A stretch of 64,000 nt of DNA from Peptococcaceae bacterium BRH_c8a. GTDB taxonomy: Bacteria; Bacillota; Desulfotomaculia; Desulfotomaculales; Desulfallaceae. Where the stretch lies: the NCBI GenBank assembly GCA_000961575.1, contig LADP01000019.1, positions 1 through 64,000 on the forward strand, read 5' to 3'. A program made the position numbers and the translations under genes. Positions 50,901 to 59,399 of this stretch are shown here, piece after piece. The notes beneath the pieces are model-generated. The model was not told the DNA's origin. It saw only the letters and a list, made by a program, of their open reading frames with translations, and searched no databases. The stretch's first letter is position 1. Each line of letters begins with the position of its first letter.

Positions 50901-53575
50901 TTGTTCTTCCTGTCTGTAGCAAAAGGCATGTTCAGAATCGTTTTCCGGATGTCGAGATCCATGGAGGCGATTTCAGCCATCAACTCTTTCCTTCTTTTAT
51001 CCAATTCATCCGCATTTTCCGGGATGGATTTTCCGAAATAGCTCAAACCTCGGTTGGCTGTCTCTATAGCTTTAATGAAATTTCCGATGGATGACAGCGA
51101 AATTGTCTGTTTTGCCAGACATTCCACCCTGTCCAGGTCGGTTTTGACGTGGTCAAGTAACTCGTTAAGTAGTCTTTCTGATTTTTTATAACTGCCGCAC
51201 ATTAGTTCTGTTTTGGCCGTTTTCTGAAATATCCTGAAAGTGCGCTCATAATGACTGTCCGCCCAGCAGTCATCCGGTAAAAGTACCCTGCTAAGATTGA
51301 AGTACTCATTTGCCGCTTCAGTGGCCAGAGAATCAATTGCTTTATTGCCGGCATGGTAGTTGAGGTCGGACAATAAATACGCTGTGTTTACGTCTAGATT
51401 ATCTTCTCTGCCAAGATTGAGGTGAGAAACAATGGTGACCAGGTTTTCGAGCTTTTCAATGCCCTCAGTGCCCTCCGGAATAGCAGCAAGGAGGCGATTT
51501 CCGATCTGCCAGTGAATCTTACGACGTCTTTCAATACTAATCGCGGATAACGCTGCTTCTTGAACCTTGTCGTGGATGAATTGCAACTGGTTCTTGCTTT
51601 CTATCAGCAGTCCTTGCCCGAGAGCCGGTTTCAGGATCTCGAAAGTATCCAGCAGGGTCATTCCCCTAATCGCCGATAAATCGGCAGGTGAGAAGGTATT
51701 ACCCATGCAGGCGCAATATTCAAGCAGGGTTATCAGATCCGGTGGGAGCTTGTGAATCTTTGAACTAAAAAGGGCGACTATGCTGGTTGGCATGCGAGAC
51801 TGGTGGATCTTATCAAGGTCCCATCGCCATTGCCTGTCTTGATCAAGAAAAAGAAGGTCTTCATGATGAAGATATGACAGGCTCTCACTGACAAAGAGGG
51901 GGTTCCCTTCACTGAGCGCGCTTATGAAATCTGACAATGACTTTGTCCACGCAAGAGGAGAGTCGAGAATATATGATACCATTTCATGGCAGTGCTCGGG
52001 CTCTAAGGGTCCCAGCCTGATTTCCTTCAATGGCTGGCTGCCTTTTTCCGCACGCCGGATGAGCTTGAACAGGGGATGGCTTGAGTCCACCTCGTTATAG
52101 CGATAGGCACCCAGGAAGAAAAGGTATGGATGTTCCAGGTAATTGGCTAATATGTTGTTCAGAAAGTCGAAAGATGCTGTATCACACCATTGGAGATCAT
52201 CTATGAATATGGTCAGAGGATTCTTATCGCTCACCAGAGAGCTTAAAAACCGGTCAATAAGGTCATTAAACCTGTTCAGTGATTCTGCAGGAGGAATTTT
52301 TTTGACCTCTGGTTGCGGGCCGATCAGGAGCTCCAATTCCGGGATTACATCCGTCAGGATCTTCCCATTTTGGCCCACCGCTTTTATTATCCTGTTTTCC
52401 CACAGCGCAACCCTTTCGTCGTTTTCGGTAAGAAAGGTTCGTATCAAATTTCTGAAAGCCTGCATAAGCGAACTGTAAGGGATATTTTTTTGATATACGT
52501 CGAATTTCCCTGATGTGAAATAGCCCCTGTGTTGCACAATCGGCTTTTGCAGTTCATGTATCAGTCGGGTCTTTCCAATTCCTGACAACCCGGAAATGAA
52601 CAGCGAGCGAAATGCCCCCCGGGTTACCTGATCGTATTCCCTAAGGATCATTTCGGATTCCCTATTGCGTCCGACCATCTTAGAAATGAAGGTAACCGTG
52701 TGGGAGTATACATGGCTCTCCAGAGGGAATTCGCGTATCGTACCGGTCGTTGAATATTCATCCCGGCACCTTACGAGGTCGGCAAAGAGCCCGTTGCTGC
52801 TCTGGTAGCGTTTCTCGGGCTCTTTAAGCATTAATTTAGCGGTAATTTTACTTAAAGCAGGGGGGATGTCCGGTTTTAATTCATGGACCTCAGGTGCTTC
52901 TTCGGCAAGATGGGAATGGATCAATTCAAGAGGATCATATGATATAAAAGGTAGACGGCGGGTCAGCATCTCGTAGAATACGACTCCAAGAGAATAGAGA
53001 TCCGAAGCAAAAACCACCCTGTGGCTGATGCGACCGGTTTGTTCCGGGGATGTATAGGACAGGGTTTCTCTAACAAAAGAACGGTCGTAAATGAAATGAC
53101 TGACATCTCTAACATCAACTATGCTGATGAAGTCTATCAGGCGGATATCGAGAGTGACGGGGTTGACAAGTATATTGTGCGGTTTGATGCCGCCATGAAT
53201 AATTCCTGCTTCGTGAACTTTATCCAGAACCCGTGCGAGCTGACAAGCTATAGTTAAAAAAAAGTTTAAATCAATGCTGGAATACGATTCAGTCAGCTTA
53301 TTGAGCGGCACTCCATCAAAATAGTCTTGGGTTATAAAAAAGGTTTTGTCTTTCGCGCTGAATTCGATGGGTGTGATAATCAGCGGATCGTTTAAAACCC
53401 GAAGGTGTTCGATTTTGTGTTTAAATTGGGCTTTCTTATATTCTGATAAGAAGGTTGTTTTCAGAATTTTGAGCACAAGCAGTCGGTTTGGGTTATTTCT
53501 GTGGTATGCTTTTAAAATTGTAGCTTGTTGACTTTCGGCTATCTTTTTAATTATTTCATAATTCTGGAGTATCAT
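47945..53575 (-). CDS. Giant kinase-like/AAA-ATPase/GAF/PAS/histidine kinase signalling protein
   Basis: 1876 residues. Protein-kinase fold (1-270) with catalytic-loop HGGIKPHN at 127-134 and DFI at 148-150, where active kinases have HRD and DFG; so it is probably inactive as a kinase. An AAA ATPase follows (Walker A SGLSGIGKT near 335) with a helical TPR-rich middle (about 650-1250), a GAF domain (about 1270-1440), a coiled coil, PAS (about 1480-1600) and a HisKA_2-type kinase with IHHRVKNNLQIIYSLLNLQL and HATPase motifs. GGAGG site. Large sensors of this layout occur in cyanobacteria and anaerobes; ligand unknown. Confidence 0.9.
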   Translation of the reverse strand: MILQNYEIIKKIAESQQATILKAYHRNNPNRLLVLKILKTTFLSEYKKAQFKHKIEHLRVLNDPLIITPIEFSAKDKTFFITQDYFDGVPLNKLTESYSSIDLNFFLTIACQLARVLDKVHEAGIIHGGIKPHNILVNPVTLDIRLIDFISIVDVRDVSHFIYDRSFVRETLSYTSPEQTGRISHRVVFASDLYSLGVVFYEMLTRRLPFISYDPLELIHSHLAEEAPEVHELKPDIPPALSKITAKLMLKEPEKRYQSSNGLFADLVRCRDEYSTTGTIREFPLESHVYSHTVTFISKMVGRNRESEMILREYDQVTRGAFRSLFISGLSGIGKTRLIHELQKPIVQHRGYFTSGKFDVYQKNIPYSSLMQAFRNLIRTFLTENDERVALWENRIIKAVGQNGKILTDVIPELELLIGPQPEVKKIPPAESLNRFNDLIDRFLSSLVSDKNPLTIFIDDLQWCDTASFDFLNNILANYLEHPYLFFLGAYRYNEVDSSHPLFKLIRRAEKGSQPLKEIRLGPLEPEHCHEMVSYILDSPLAWTKSLSDFISALSEGNPLFVSESLSYLHHEDLLFLDQDRQWRWDLDKIHQSRMPTSIVALFSSKIHKLPPDLITLLEYCACMGNTFSPADLSAIRGMTLLDTFEILKPALGQGLLIESKNQLQFIHDKVQEAALSAISIERRRKIHWQIGNRLLAAIPEGTEGIEKLENLVTIVSHLNLGREDNLDVNTAYLLSDLNYHAGNKAIDSLATEAANEYFNLSRVLLPDDCWADSHYERTFRIFQKTAKTELMCGSYKKSERLLNELLDHVKTDLDRVECLAKQTISLSSIGNFIKAIETANRGLSYFGKSIPENADELDKRRKELMAEIASMDLDIRKTILNMPFATDRKNKVEHAFYSELISAQYMSGFVPQMYLMAAQATLHCLSAGMDESVIYAFVAMGIYFAEQEDFDQSFIYEDLTRDMAAKYPHTFVATKCMTGIAFALMHSRSHPKDIVGYCLKALQCGKSCGDLNNAGLSYGPLLWNLQVQGADMSAIEDYAKECLQFSNRYNLSFSRGIAEAMQAGWIEPMKKEYSPVFMEEKIKAWEQNNHIASLGSYHIHRALTHYYFEEYEKAQVCLTDGQRYLSGLSNNVLKRQWHVFLVLNAIKLYEKRLHFKNEHELMVEIQPIIQKIKKWAALGPLLKPYLSFIDAELERITGKFKDARSLYLDAIDAAHKHKYTFLEGHLNECLGELLLQSGQCSERVYFAEATRLYKKCRAERKKINLIGKYPEYFGEEKASYPSLDAEYPSRILPDLDIKYLMKSSHAISAEIEQDALMKKIMNMVIESSGAQHGYLLIEEEGNLFIRAASHVTVKQVVHRVNQKLIDAEDICKAIVRYVYRTGKKLILNDASHEGMFKGNPEVEKMQLRSVMCLPVIKQSRMIGIIYLENRLSNAVFTSEKTQMTELLTSQAAISLDNARLVEEMKKAEERLRGTKGELELRVRERTAELARANELLERDIVRRKQAEEAVQAERHRFNTVLEILPAYLILLTPDYHVPFANRFFRKRFGESHGRRCFEYLFERSEPCKICETANVLKTLEPHEWEWTGPDSRNYHIFDFPFTDVDGSALILEMGIDITDRKKAEEEIQKLNRELEQRVNERTIQLTIAYEELHASEARLRVALHEKEVLLKEIHHRVKNNLQIIYSLLNLQLPYIKDNQAIELFKESQNRVYSMALIHEKLYQSESLAEINLAGYIQSLIANLFLSYGVSEKAITPKIDVENLMLNIDTVIPCVLIINELVSNSLKHAFKNYSGRAGQKNEICIDLRYGTGNEFILTVNDNGVGLPQGFDIQNCKSLGLELVSVLVKQLRGSIHLNTSGRTEFTITFTEFKKKGA

Positions 53576-53709
53576 AATTATTTTGCCTCCATTGTACCGT
53601 CGGCAATATACGTCGGCAAAATTATACTATGATTAACAACATTATACAACTATATTTAAATCGTCTTAATCGTAATTAAGAGTGAGTATATCCCCCCTAA
53701 TGTTAAAAC

Positions 53710-53909
53710 AGACAAGGGGACAGGGACTTGTCTGTTTTGCTTTTTCAACCAAAAACTTGCTTACCCCTGTTACTCCGATTACTCCGATAAGTTGTCCTAT
53801 TATAATACCGTTTATTGGCAATTTTTTTTATCAGGTCCCTTATCTCACATCCTAAATAAATGAGAAAAGCCTTTTTAATTAACCCAGACAAGTCCCTGTC
53901 CCCTTGTCT
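53710..53909. mobile_element. MITE-like element, full form (200 bp)
   Basis: Ends at 53710-53733 and 53886-53909 are complementary palindromic units. The inner part carries TTTTTCAACC, ACTTGCTTACCCCTG, CTAAATAAATGAG and CCTTTTTAATTAACC. It lies in the gap between the giant kinase and the DUF881 gene. No ORF. The only other sequence in 53576-53962 is the kinase promoter region, with CGTCGGCAA repeated twice (53598-53620). Confidence 0.85.
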
Positions 53910-53962
53910 GCTACAACATCCTTGGTATAGGATTAGTGCTACGTTTATCATAGTAAAGTGGC

Positions 53963-54733
53963 TTATGGTTTTGCGGGCTTAGCGTACTTGAAAATCAGGG
54001 GACCGGAATACGCCGGGATGATTAATTCATCTACCTGTTTAATACTAACCTGAATACCATATGGTTGAAGGGAATCCACTACCCCTTCTTTCATTTTCAG
54101 GGAATTCTCTAACGTTTCCGGGTTACCCAAGGCATAAATGACAAATGGAGGGCTCAAACGCTGGTTCTTGTTCAACAGTATCGTCGGGCCGATACAGCGT
54201 ACCTCAGTAGAGAATATAATGCGCTGCCCGTTAATGGAAATATCTGTTGCCCCGGCTGCTTTAAGCTCGTTTAAAACGCTTAGCACATCTTCATCATGAA
54301 GGATGAAAATATTGGGGTTTTGCCCTGGCTGAAGTGCGTTGGGGCTGTCCTTTAGCGTTACCTCCACTCCCGGGCCCCTGACTTCCGTCAGACCAGCCAG
54401 TCCGCGTACCCGATCCAGTTCTTCTTTAAGCATGGCTAATTCTGGCCCTACCAACGCTTCATCTAGGGAATCACGCAGTTCGTACACGCGAAGCTGTAGT
54501 TTTTCCCTTTCTTTTATGTTCTCTTCCAGCTCTTGCGACAGTATTTTAGACCTTTCTTGCGAAGGTGTGTCTTTTGTAATTTCTTTGGTTACTCGAAATT
54601 GCATCGCTAAAATGACACCCATAAGCAAACCGACAGCTAGTAGTAGGAAGTAATAGTATTTAAACCTCACAATAGCCCTCCATCTTAGTAACCTGTTCGG
54701 GGGAATTGTTTTGGAACCTGATCCATCATACAC
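53963..54733 (-). CDS. DUF881-family membrane-anchored protein
   Basis: 256 residues. A basic N-terminus, one membrane helix (KYYYFLLLAVGLLMGVILAMQF), a coiled coil (about 57-105), then the DUF881 domain (GPGVEVTLKDSPNA, VLNELKAAGATDISINGQRI, GPTILLNKNQRLSPPFVIYALGNPETLENSL). The family often sits by sporulation and division genes; no such context here. The GTG start has AAGAAAGAG directly before it, so the start is a little uncertain. Confidence 0.88.
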   Translation of the reverse strand: MYDGSGSKTIPPNRLLRWRAIVRFKYYYFLLLAVGLLMGVILAMQFRVTKEITKDTPSQERSKILSQELEENIKEREKLQLRVYELRDSLDEALVGPELAMLKEELDRVRGLAGLTEVRGPGVEVTLKDSPNALQPGQNPNIFILHDEDVLSVLNELKAAGATDISINGQRIIFSTEVRCIGPTILLNKNQRLSPPFVIYALGNPETLENSLKMKEGVVDSLQPYGIQVSIKQVDELIIPAYSGPLIFKYAKPAKP

Positions 54734-54824
54734 CTCTTTCTTTTTATTGTACTATATTTGACATAAATATCCTTTCACCTTTTTTGCATTTTGGGTCGCG
54801 AAAAGGGCATTTGGGGGAAATAGG

Positions 54825-54913
54825 CTCCGACAAGTTGTTATTCCCTATCGCACAGCCTAAATAAATGAGCAAAGCCTTTTTAATTAACCAGACAAGTCCC
54901 TGTCCCCTTGTCT
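54825..54913. mobile_element. MITE-like element, right-half fragment
   Basis: Matches the right half of the elements at 53710 and 57027: CTCCGACAAGTTGTTA, then CACAGCCTAAATAAATGAGC, AAAGCCTTTTTAATTAACC and the palindromic end (54890-54913). The left end is missing. The CheB/CheR-type remnant begins right after it. Confidence 0.8.
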
Positions 54914-54933
54914 GTTATCTGCAAAATACCTAT

Positions 54934-55892
54934 ATGTCCAACCTGGCGTTCAACGAGATTGCGGCGATGGGGTTGGAAACGGGTGTCAACGTCAGTGTAA
55001 AACGGGATCCTGCGGCGGCGGCCTTTGACCTGCAAAAAGCGGCTGACGACTTGGTCTTGGATAAGTTTGCTCCCGCCGGGGTCATTATCAACAGTAATTT
55101 AGAAGTAATAAATTTTCGCGGCCGAACCGGAGCCTACCTTGAGCACTTTGCCGGGCCGCCCAGCCTTAAATATTATAAAAATGGCGCGTACTGATCTGGC
55201 CCCGGGGCTGAGTGTCGCCATCAGCCGGGCCATAAAGGAAAACGCCCCCGTCTTAAAAGAAGGCCTGCGCGTTGTTGCCAATGGCCAGAAAAGGTATGTT
55301 AATGTCAATGTCATCCCCATTAAGGGTGCCGCTGGCCATGATTATTACTATCTGGTTGTGTTTGAGGAGGCGACACTGACTAGTTCTGACAAGGGGGAAA
55401 GCCCGCACTGCGATAAAATCGTTGGGGAGCGGGAGGAACAGCCGGAAATGGAGCAAGAGCTGGCTGCCACCAAGGAGTATCTGCATTCCGTGGTTGAACA
55501 GTACGAGTCGGCCAACGAAGAGCTCCGCACGGCGAACGAGGAAATCCAATCCAGTAACGAAGAACTGCAAAGCATGAATGAATATGACCCTAAGGACGGC
55601 CAACAGGGCTTTTTATGAGACTTTTCAGGTCACTACCGATGAGTCGGTAAAACAAAATCTTTTTGAGCTAGGTAATGGACAGTGGGATATCCCCGCGCTA
55701 AAACTGCTGCTGGAAGACATTCTGTACCGGGATTCTTCTTTTAAGGATTTTAAAGTCAATCATGACTTTCCCCATATCGGCCGCCGGGTCATGCTGATTA
55801 ATGCCCGTCGCATCCCGTCAAGCAGCAAGAGCAAGTTGATTCTAATGTCCATCGAAGATATCACCGAACGCATGGCATCATCGTTATTGTAG
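54934..55892 (+). pseudogene. Degraded CheB/CheR/PAS-type sensor
   Basis: Three consecutive frames encode pieces of one protein. First a LDKFAPAGVIINSNLEVINFRGRTGAYLEHFAGPPS block, then LAPGLSVAISRAIKENAPVLKEGLRV plus a coiled coil (ESANEELRTANEEIQSSNEELQSMNE), then ANRAFYETFQVTTDES and HDFPHIGRRVMLINARRIPSS. This series is typical of the region after CheR in large CheB-CheR-PAS-kinase proteins. There are frameshifts near 55170 and 55585, a deletion in the PAS domain and no CheB or CheR domain. It starts at the end of a MITE fragment. Confidence 0.75.
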
Positions 55893-55998
55893 AGCCAGCT
55901 ATGCTTGGTTTTTCAGGGGGAACTGCTTATAGGAAAATAAAATAAAGTGGGACCAGGTGCCTGTACCCTTGGCCCAGGTTAAAGAGAGTAGGGATGAT

Positions 55999-57071
55999 AT
56001 GTTGAAGCGAAATGCTGCAGCAAAGCCCGAAGATACTAAATCCGCAAACTCTCTACAACTTACCGATAGCATAAATGCGGAAGAAGAAGCGCACCTCCCA
56101 ACGGAGGAACAGCAAAACTATCGAGATGACTTGGAAGCGCGATACCAGGTGCTGCTTGAGAACCAGGCCGAACTGGAATATTCCAGGAACCATTATGCGA
56201 TGCTTATGACGCTGCCCCGGTGGGCTGTACGGAAATGGGTTTAGTTACTCAGGGCGGCCAAGTGGTACAGATTCAATTGATTACTGCACCGCTAAATTGT
56301 AACGGGGTTCACCCTCCCTGCTATGTAACGGCAATTTTGGATATCACGGAACGCAAACAACTAGACCATGAGTTGCCCCGCTTGGACCGGCTAAATACCA
56401 TCGGGGAAATGGCAGCAGGCATTGCTCATGAGGTTAGAAATCCCATGACTACGATACGTGGCTTTTTACAGTTATTTAGTGCTAAGGATGACTTCAGTCC
56501 TTATGAAGAACAACTTAATCTAATGATTGATGAACTAGACAGAGCTAACGCAATTATTACCAAGTTTCTTTCCTTGGCTAGAAGCAGACCCCTAAAATTA
56601 ACCAGCCAGAATTTAAATGACGAAATTGAATCCCTGGGCCCAATGTTACAGGCTGATGCCCTGCTGGCGAATAACCAGGTCAAATTTACACTTGGCCAAT
56701 TACCAAACTTCCCTATGAACAAGGATGAAATACGCCAGCTTATTCTTAATTTAGTCAGAAATGGTTTGCAGTCCATGTCTGGCGGAAACCTGGCCATTAA
56801 TACTTATGCCCTGGGTAATGAAGTAATTATGGCCGTATGTGACCAGGGGAAAGGTATTGACCCGGAAGTGCAAAAAAGGTTGGGCACACCATTTTTCACA
56901 ACTAAAGAGCAGGGTACGGGTATTGGTTTGGCGGTTTGCTATAAAATAGCTGCCATGCACAACGCCGTGATCGATTTTGAAACTAGTCCCGCGGGCACTA
57001 CGTTTTACGTACGGTTCAGACTGACAAGACAAGGGGACAGGGACCTGTCTGGTTTGCTTTTTCAACCATAA
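55999..57071 (+). pseudogene. Frameshifted PAS-histidine kinase whose end lies in a repeat
   Basis: The first frame (ATG 55999, TAGGGATG upstream) encodes a charged linker and the start of a PAS domain, and is lost near 56210. The second frame resumes as AAPVGCTEMGLV..., covers a short PAS end (CYVTAILDITERK), HisKA (MAAGIAHEVRNPMTTIRGFLQLF) and HATPase (NLVRNGLQSMSGG, VCDQGKGIDPEVQKRLGTPFFTTKEQGTGIGLAVC). The last 16 codons and the stop lie in the MITE-like element (57027 on). The kinase core is intact but its sensor is broken, so activity is doubtful. Confidence 0.75.
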
Positions 57072-57228
57072 ACTTGCTTTCCCCTGTTACTTTGATTACT
57101 CCGACAAGTTGTCTTATTGTAATACCGTTTATGGCCTTTAAATTTTTTTCATCAGATTCCTATCGCACAGCCTAAATAAATGAGCAAAGCTTTTTTAATT
57201 AACCAGACAAGTCCCTGTCCCCTTGTCT
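57027..57228. mobile_element. MITE-like element, full form (202 bp)
   Basis: Palindromic ends at 57027-57050 and 57205-57228. The internal part closely follows 53710-53909 (TTTTTCAACCATAAACTTGC, CCCCTGTTACTTTGATTACTC, CTAAATAAATGAGC). It lies between the kinase remnant and the convergent SDR gene and supplies the kinase stop codon. Confidence 0.85.
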
Positions 57229-57240
57229 GTTCTTAATAGA

Positions 57241-57984
57241 CTAATATTTGGCTGTTGAGCCACCGTCGATAACAAATTCTGAACCGGTAGAAAAACTGGA
57301 TTCATTCGAAGCCAGGAATACGACGAGGTTAGAGGCCTCCTCGGGTTTACCGATTCTCTTTAAGGGGATTGAATTAGCTAGTTCAACCACTAAGTCCTTC
57401 GTATCCTCCTGGACTACCATAGGGGTTTCAATTATTCCCGGATGAACGGAATTTACCCGAATGCCATAGGGGGCAAGCTCGATGGCTGCGCTTTTGGTCA
57501 TTCCTCTCACCGCAAATTTCGAAGCATCGTAGGCGATGGTATTAGCGCTGCCTCTAAGACCATTAATCGATGAGATATTTACTATCGAGCCGCCGGTGGT
57601 TTTTTTCATGGAGGGCAGAACGGCTTTCATCCCTAAAAATACAGAAACCTGATTGATATCGATGACTCTGCGGTATTCTTCTTCGGTATAGCTTTCAATC
57701 GGTTTGGCGATTACGATGCCTGCATTATTAACTAAAATGCTGACCGGGCCAAAGGTCTTTTCTGTCTCGGTAACAACCTGTTCCCAATCGGTTGCGTTGG
57801 TTACATCATGGCGAATGAATTTGGCGTTTTCACCCAGCTCTTGGGCTAAAGCTTCCCCTTCATTGACCAGGATATCGGTAAAAACTACTTTAGCGCCTTC
57901 TTTAACAAACCTGCGCGCGTGCGATGCGCCCATTCCGCGAGCCCCGCCTGTGATAATGGCAACTTTACCTGCCAGCCTTCCCAT
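57241..57984 (-). CDS. Short-chain dehydrogenase/reductase
   Basis: 247 residues from the ATG at 57984 (TAGGAG upstream). Classical SDR: NAD(P) motif TGGARGMG, NNAG, catalytic Ser in VNISSINGL, YxxxK (YDASKFAVRG), and PG motif VNSVHPGIIETPM. Asp at the end of strand 2 (VVFTDI) favours NAD over NADP. Substrate unknown; related to 3-alpha/20-beta-hydroxysteroid and glucose-type SDRs. Alone on its strand. Confidence 0.9.
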   Translation of the reverse strand: MGRLAGKVAIITGGARGMGASHARRFVKEGAKVVFTDILVNEGEALAQELGENAKFIRHDVTNATDWEQVVTETEKTFGPVSILVNNAGIVIAKPIESYTEEEYRRVIDINQVSVFLGMKAVLPSMKKTTGGSIVNISSINGLRGSANTIAYDASKFAVRGMTKSAAIELAPYGIRVNSVHPGIIETPMVVQEDTKDLVVELANSIPLKRIGKPEEASNLVVFLASNESSFSTGSEFVIDGGSTAKY

Positions 57985-58080
57985 ACTTATCACTCCTATT
58001 ATTTAATTTATGATCTAAAATAACTTCTCTGAGATGTATTTTTACCTGTTATATCTGATATAAAACACCAGACAATGGGG

Positions 58081-58129
58081 ACCAGACAAGGGGACAGGAC
58101 CAGACAGGTCCCTGTCCCCTTGTCTGGTC
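58081..58129. repeat. Nested AGACAAG-family palindrome
   Basis: ACCAGACAAGGGGACAGGA followed by CCAGACAGGTCCCTGTCCCC and TTGTCTGGT: two palindromic units arranged head to head without the internal MITE part. It lies between the divergent SDR and GntR-operon promoters. Confidence 0.8.
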
Positions 58130-58147
58130 AATTTAAATTAAAAAGAC

Positions 58148-58186
58148 TTGACATATTATCCAAAGTGTATTAAATTATTAATACAC
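58148..58186 (+). promoter_or_regulatory. Promoter and probable GntR operator
   Basis: TTGACA (58148-58153), 17-base spacer, TAAATT (58171-58176). GTGTATT (58165-58171) and AATACAC (58180-58186) form a perfect inverted repeat over the -10 box, in the style of YtrA-type GntR operators. The GntR gene in the same operon is the likely binder. Confidence 0.75.
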
Positions 58187-58215
58187 CAATACAATAATAC
58201 AGAGGAGGTAGTACA

Positions 58216-59004
58216 GTGAGTGCATGGGTAAGTTTGTTGAAAAAAGAAATAAACTCGACGAAGTCAAGAGTATTATGGGGGCTTGTTATTGTTATTGCGA
58301 TAGGTTTGCTGGACGTCTACCTGGCCAACTATTATGGCCGACCAGGGATGGCAACTATATTAGCCGTTATAGCCATTGTTTTTCATATGTTTTATTTGGC
58401 CATTTATATGCTAAAAAGCCTGTCTAATGAATGGAGCAATGCGCATTTATGGCTTCATTTACCCAGCTCGGGGTGGGCGTTAATTTCGGCTAAGTTGGCC
58501 AGTGGTTTAATTGCCATGCTTGTATCGTTTGGCATAACTTGTATCTTTGCTTTTTGGGTGGTGTCGATAGAACTTAAGAATTTAGCGCAGTTTTTTGACC
58601 CCCAAAAAATAGAAATAATCTCGTCGGCCCTGCTTAGTTACAGCTGGTTAATCGCGTTAATGCTTATTGTGGGTGCTATTTATAATGGCCTGTGGGCGAT
58701 GATGATTTCCGTGGCTATGGCATCAACCCGAAACGTGATTAAAAAAGGCCGTTTTTTCATCGGGGTTGGGGTCTTTCTAATCCCTACCTGGCTTATGGGC
58801 TTATTTTCCAATAGCCACGTTTATGACGCGCTTGTTAATTGGGGTACGGTTAATTTACCGTTAAATTTGACAGCACTTGACAGTATGGAGAACGTAAATA
58901 TCCAACAAACGTTCTATGCTGGCGAAATTTTATTCTATACTCTGGTCATGGCAGCTGTATTCTACCTGTGCGGCTGGCTTTTAGACAATAAAGTTGAGGT
59001 GTAG
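58216..59004 (+). CDS. ABC-2-type permease of a GntR-regulated exporter
   Basis: 262 residues, six hydrophobic helices, GTG start with GAGGAGG upstream. No ATP motif. It is the first gene of the operon and pairs with the ATPase at 59386-60090, as in YtrA-type Bacillus operons. No substrate can be assigned. Confidence 0.85.
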   Translation: MSAWVSLLKKEINSTKSRVLWGLVIVIAIGLLDVYLANYYGRPGMATILAVIAIVFHMFYLAIYMLKSLSNEWSNAHLWLHLPSSGWALISAKLASGLIAMLVSFGITCIFAFWVVSIELKNLAQFFDPQKIEIISSALLSYSWLIALMLIVGAIYNGLWAMMISVAMASTRNVIKKGRFFIGVGVFLIPTWLMGLFSNSHVYDALVNWGTVNLPLNLTALDSMENVNIQQTFYAGEILFYTLVMAAVFYLCGWLLDNKVEV

Positions 59005-59006
59005 TT

Positions 59007-59399
59007 ATGACTGGATTTAATGAAACTCAACCAATATACTACCAGCTAGTCCAGAAGGTAATTCTGCAAATTGTGCGGGGTGACTTAAAAGCCGGGGATA
59101 AACTGCCGTCGGTTAGAGAAATGGGTGGGCAATTTAAAGTCAATCCCAACACTGTACAGCGGGCCTATGCCGACCTGGAACGTTTAACGGTGGTTGAAAC
59201 CAGGCGGGGACTTGGTACTTTCGTAACCGAGGACAGAGCCCGCTTAACCCAGCTGCGTGAACAATTAAAACACGAAAAAATTGATACCTTCATTAAAGAT
59301 ATGCAACAAATGGGTTTTAACAACCAAGAAATTAAAGACGGGTTAGATGAACATCTGGGCGATAGTCCAAATAAGGAGGACAAAAATGTCAATTGTTAA
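59007..59399 (+). CDS. GntR-family regulator, YtrA type
   Basis: 130 residues: a GntR wHTH (IYYQLVQKVILQIVRGDLKAGDKLPSVREMGGQFKVNPNTVQRAYADLERLTVVETRRGLGTFV) and a short C-terminal helical dimerisation region, the YtrA subtype layout. Sits between permease and ATPase genes and overlaps the latter by 14 bases. Likely represses its own operon at 58165-58186. Confidence 0.93.
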   Translation: MTGFNETQPIYYQLVQKVILQIVRGDLKAGDKLPSVREMGGQFKVNPNTVQRAYADLERLTVVETRRGLGTFVTEDRARLTQLREQLKHEKIDTFIKDMQQMGFNNQEIKDGLDEHLGDSPNKEDKNVNC

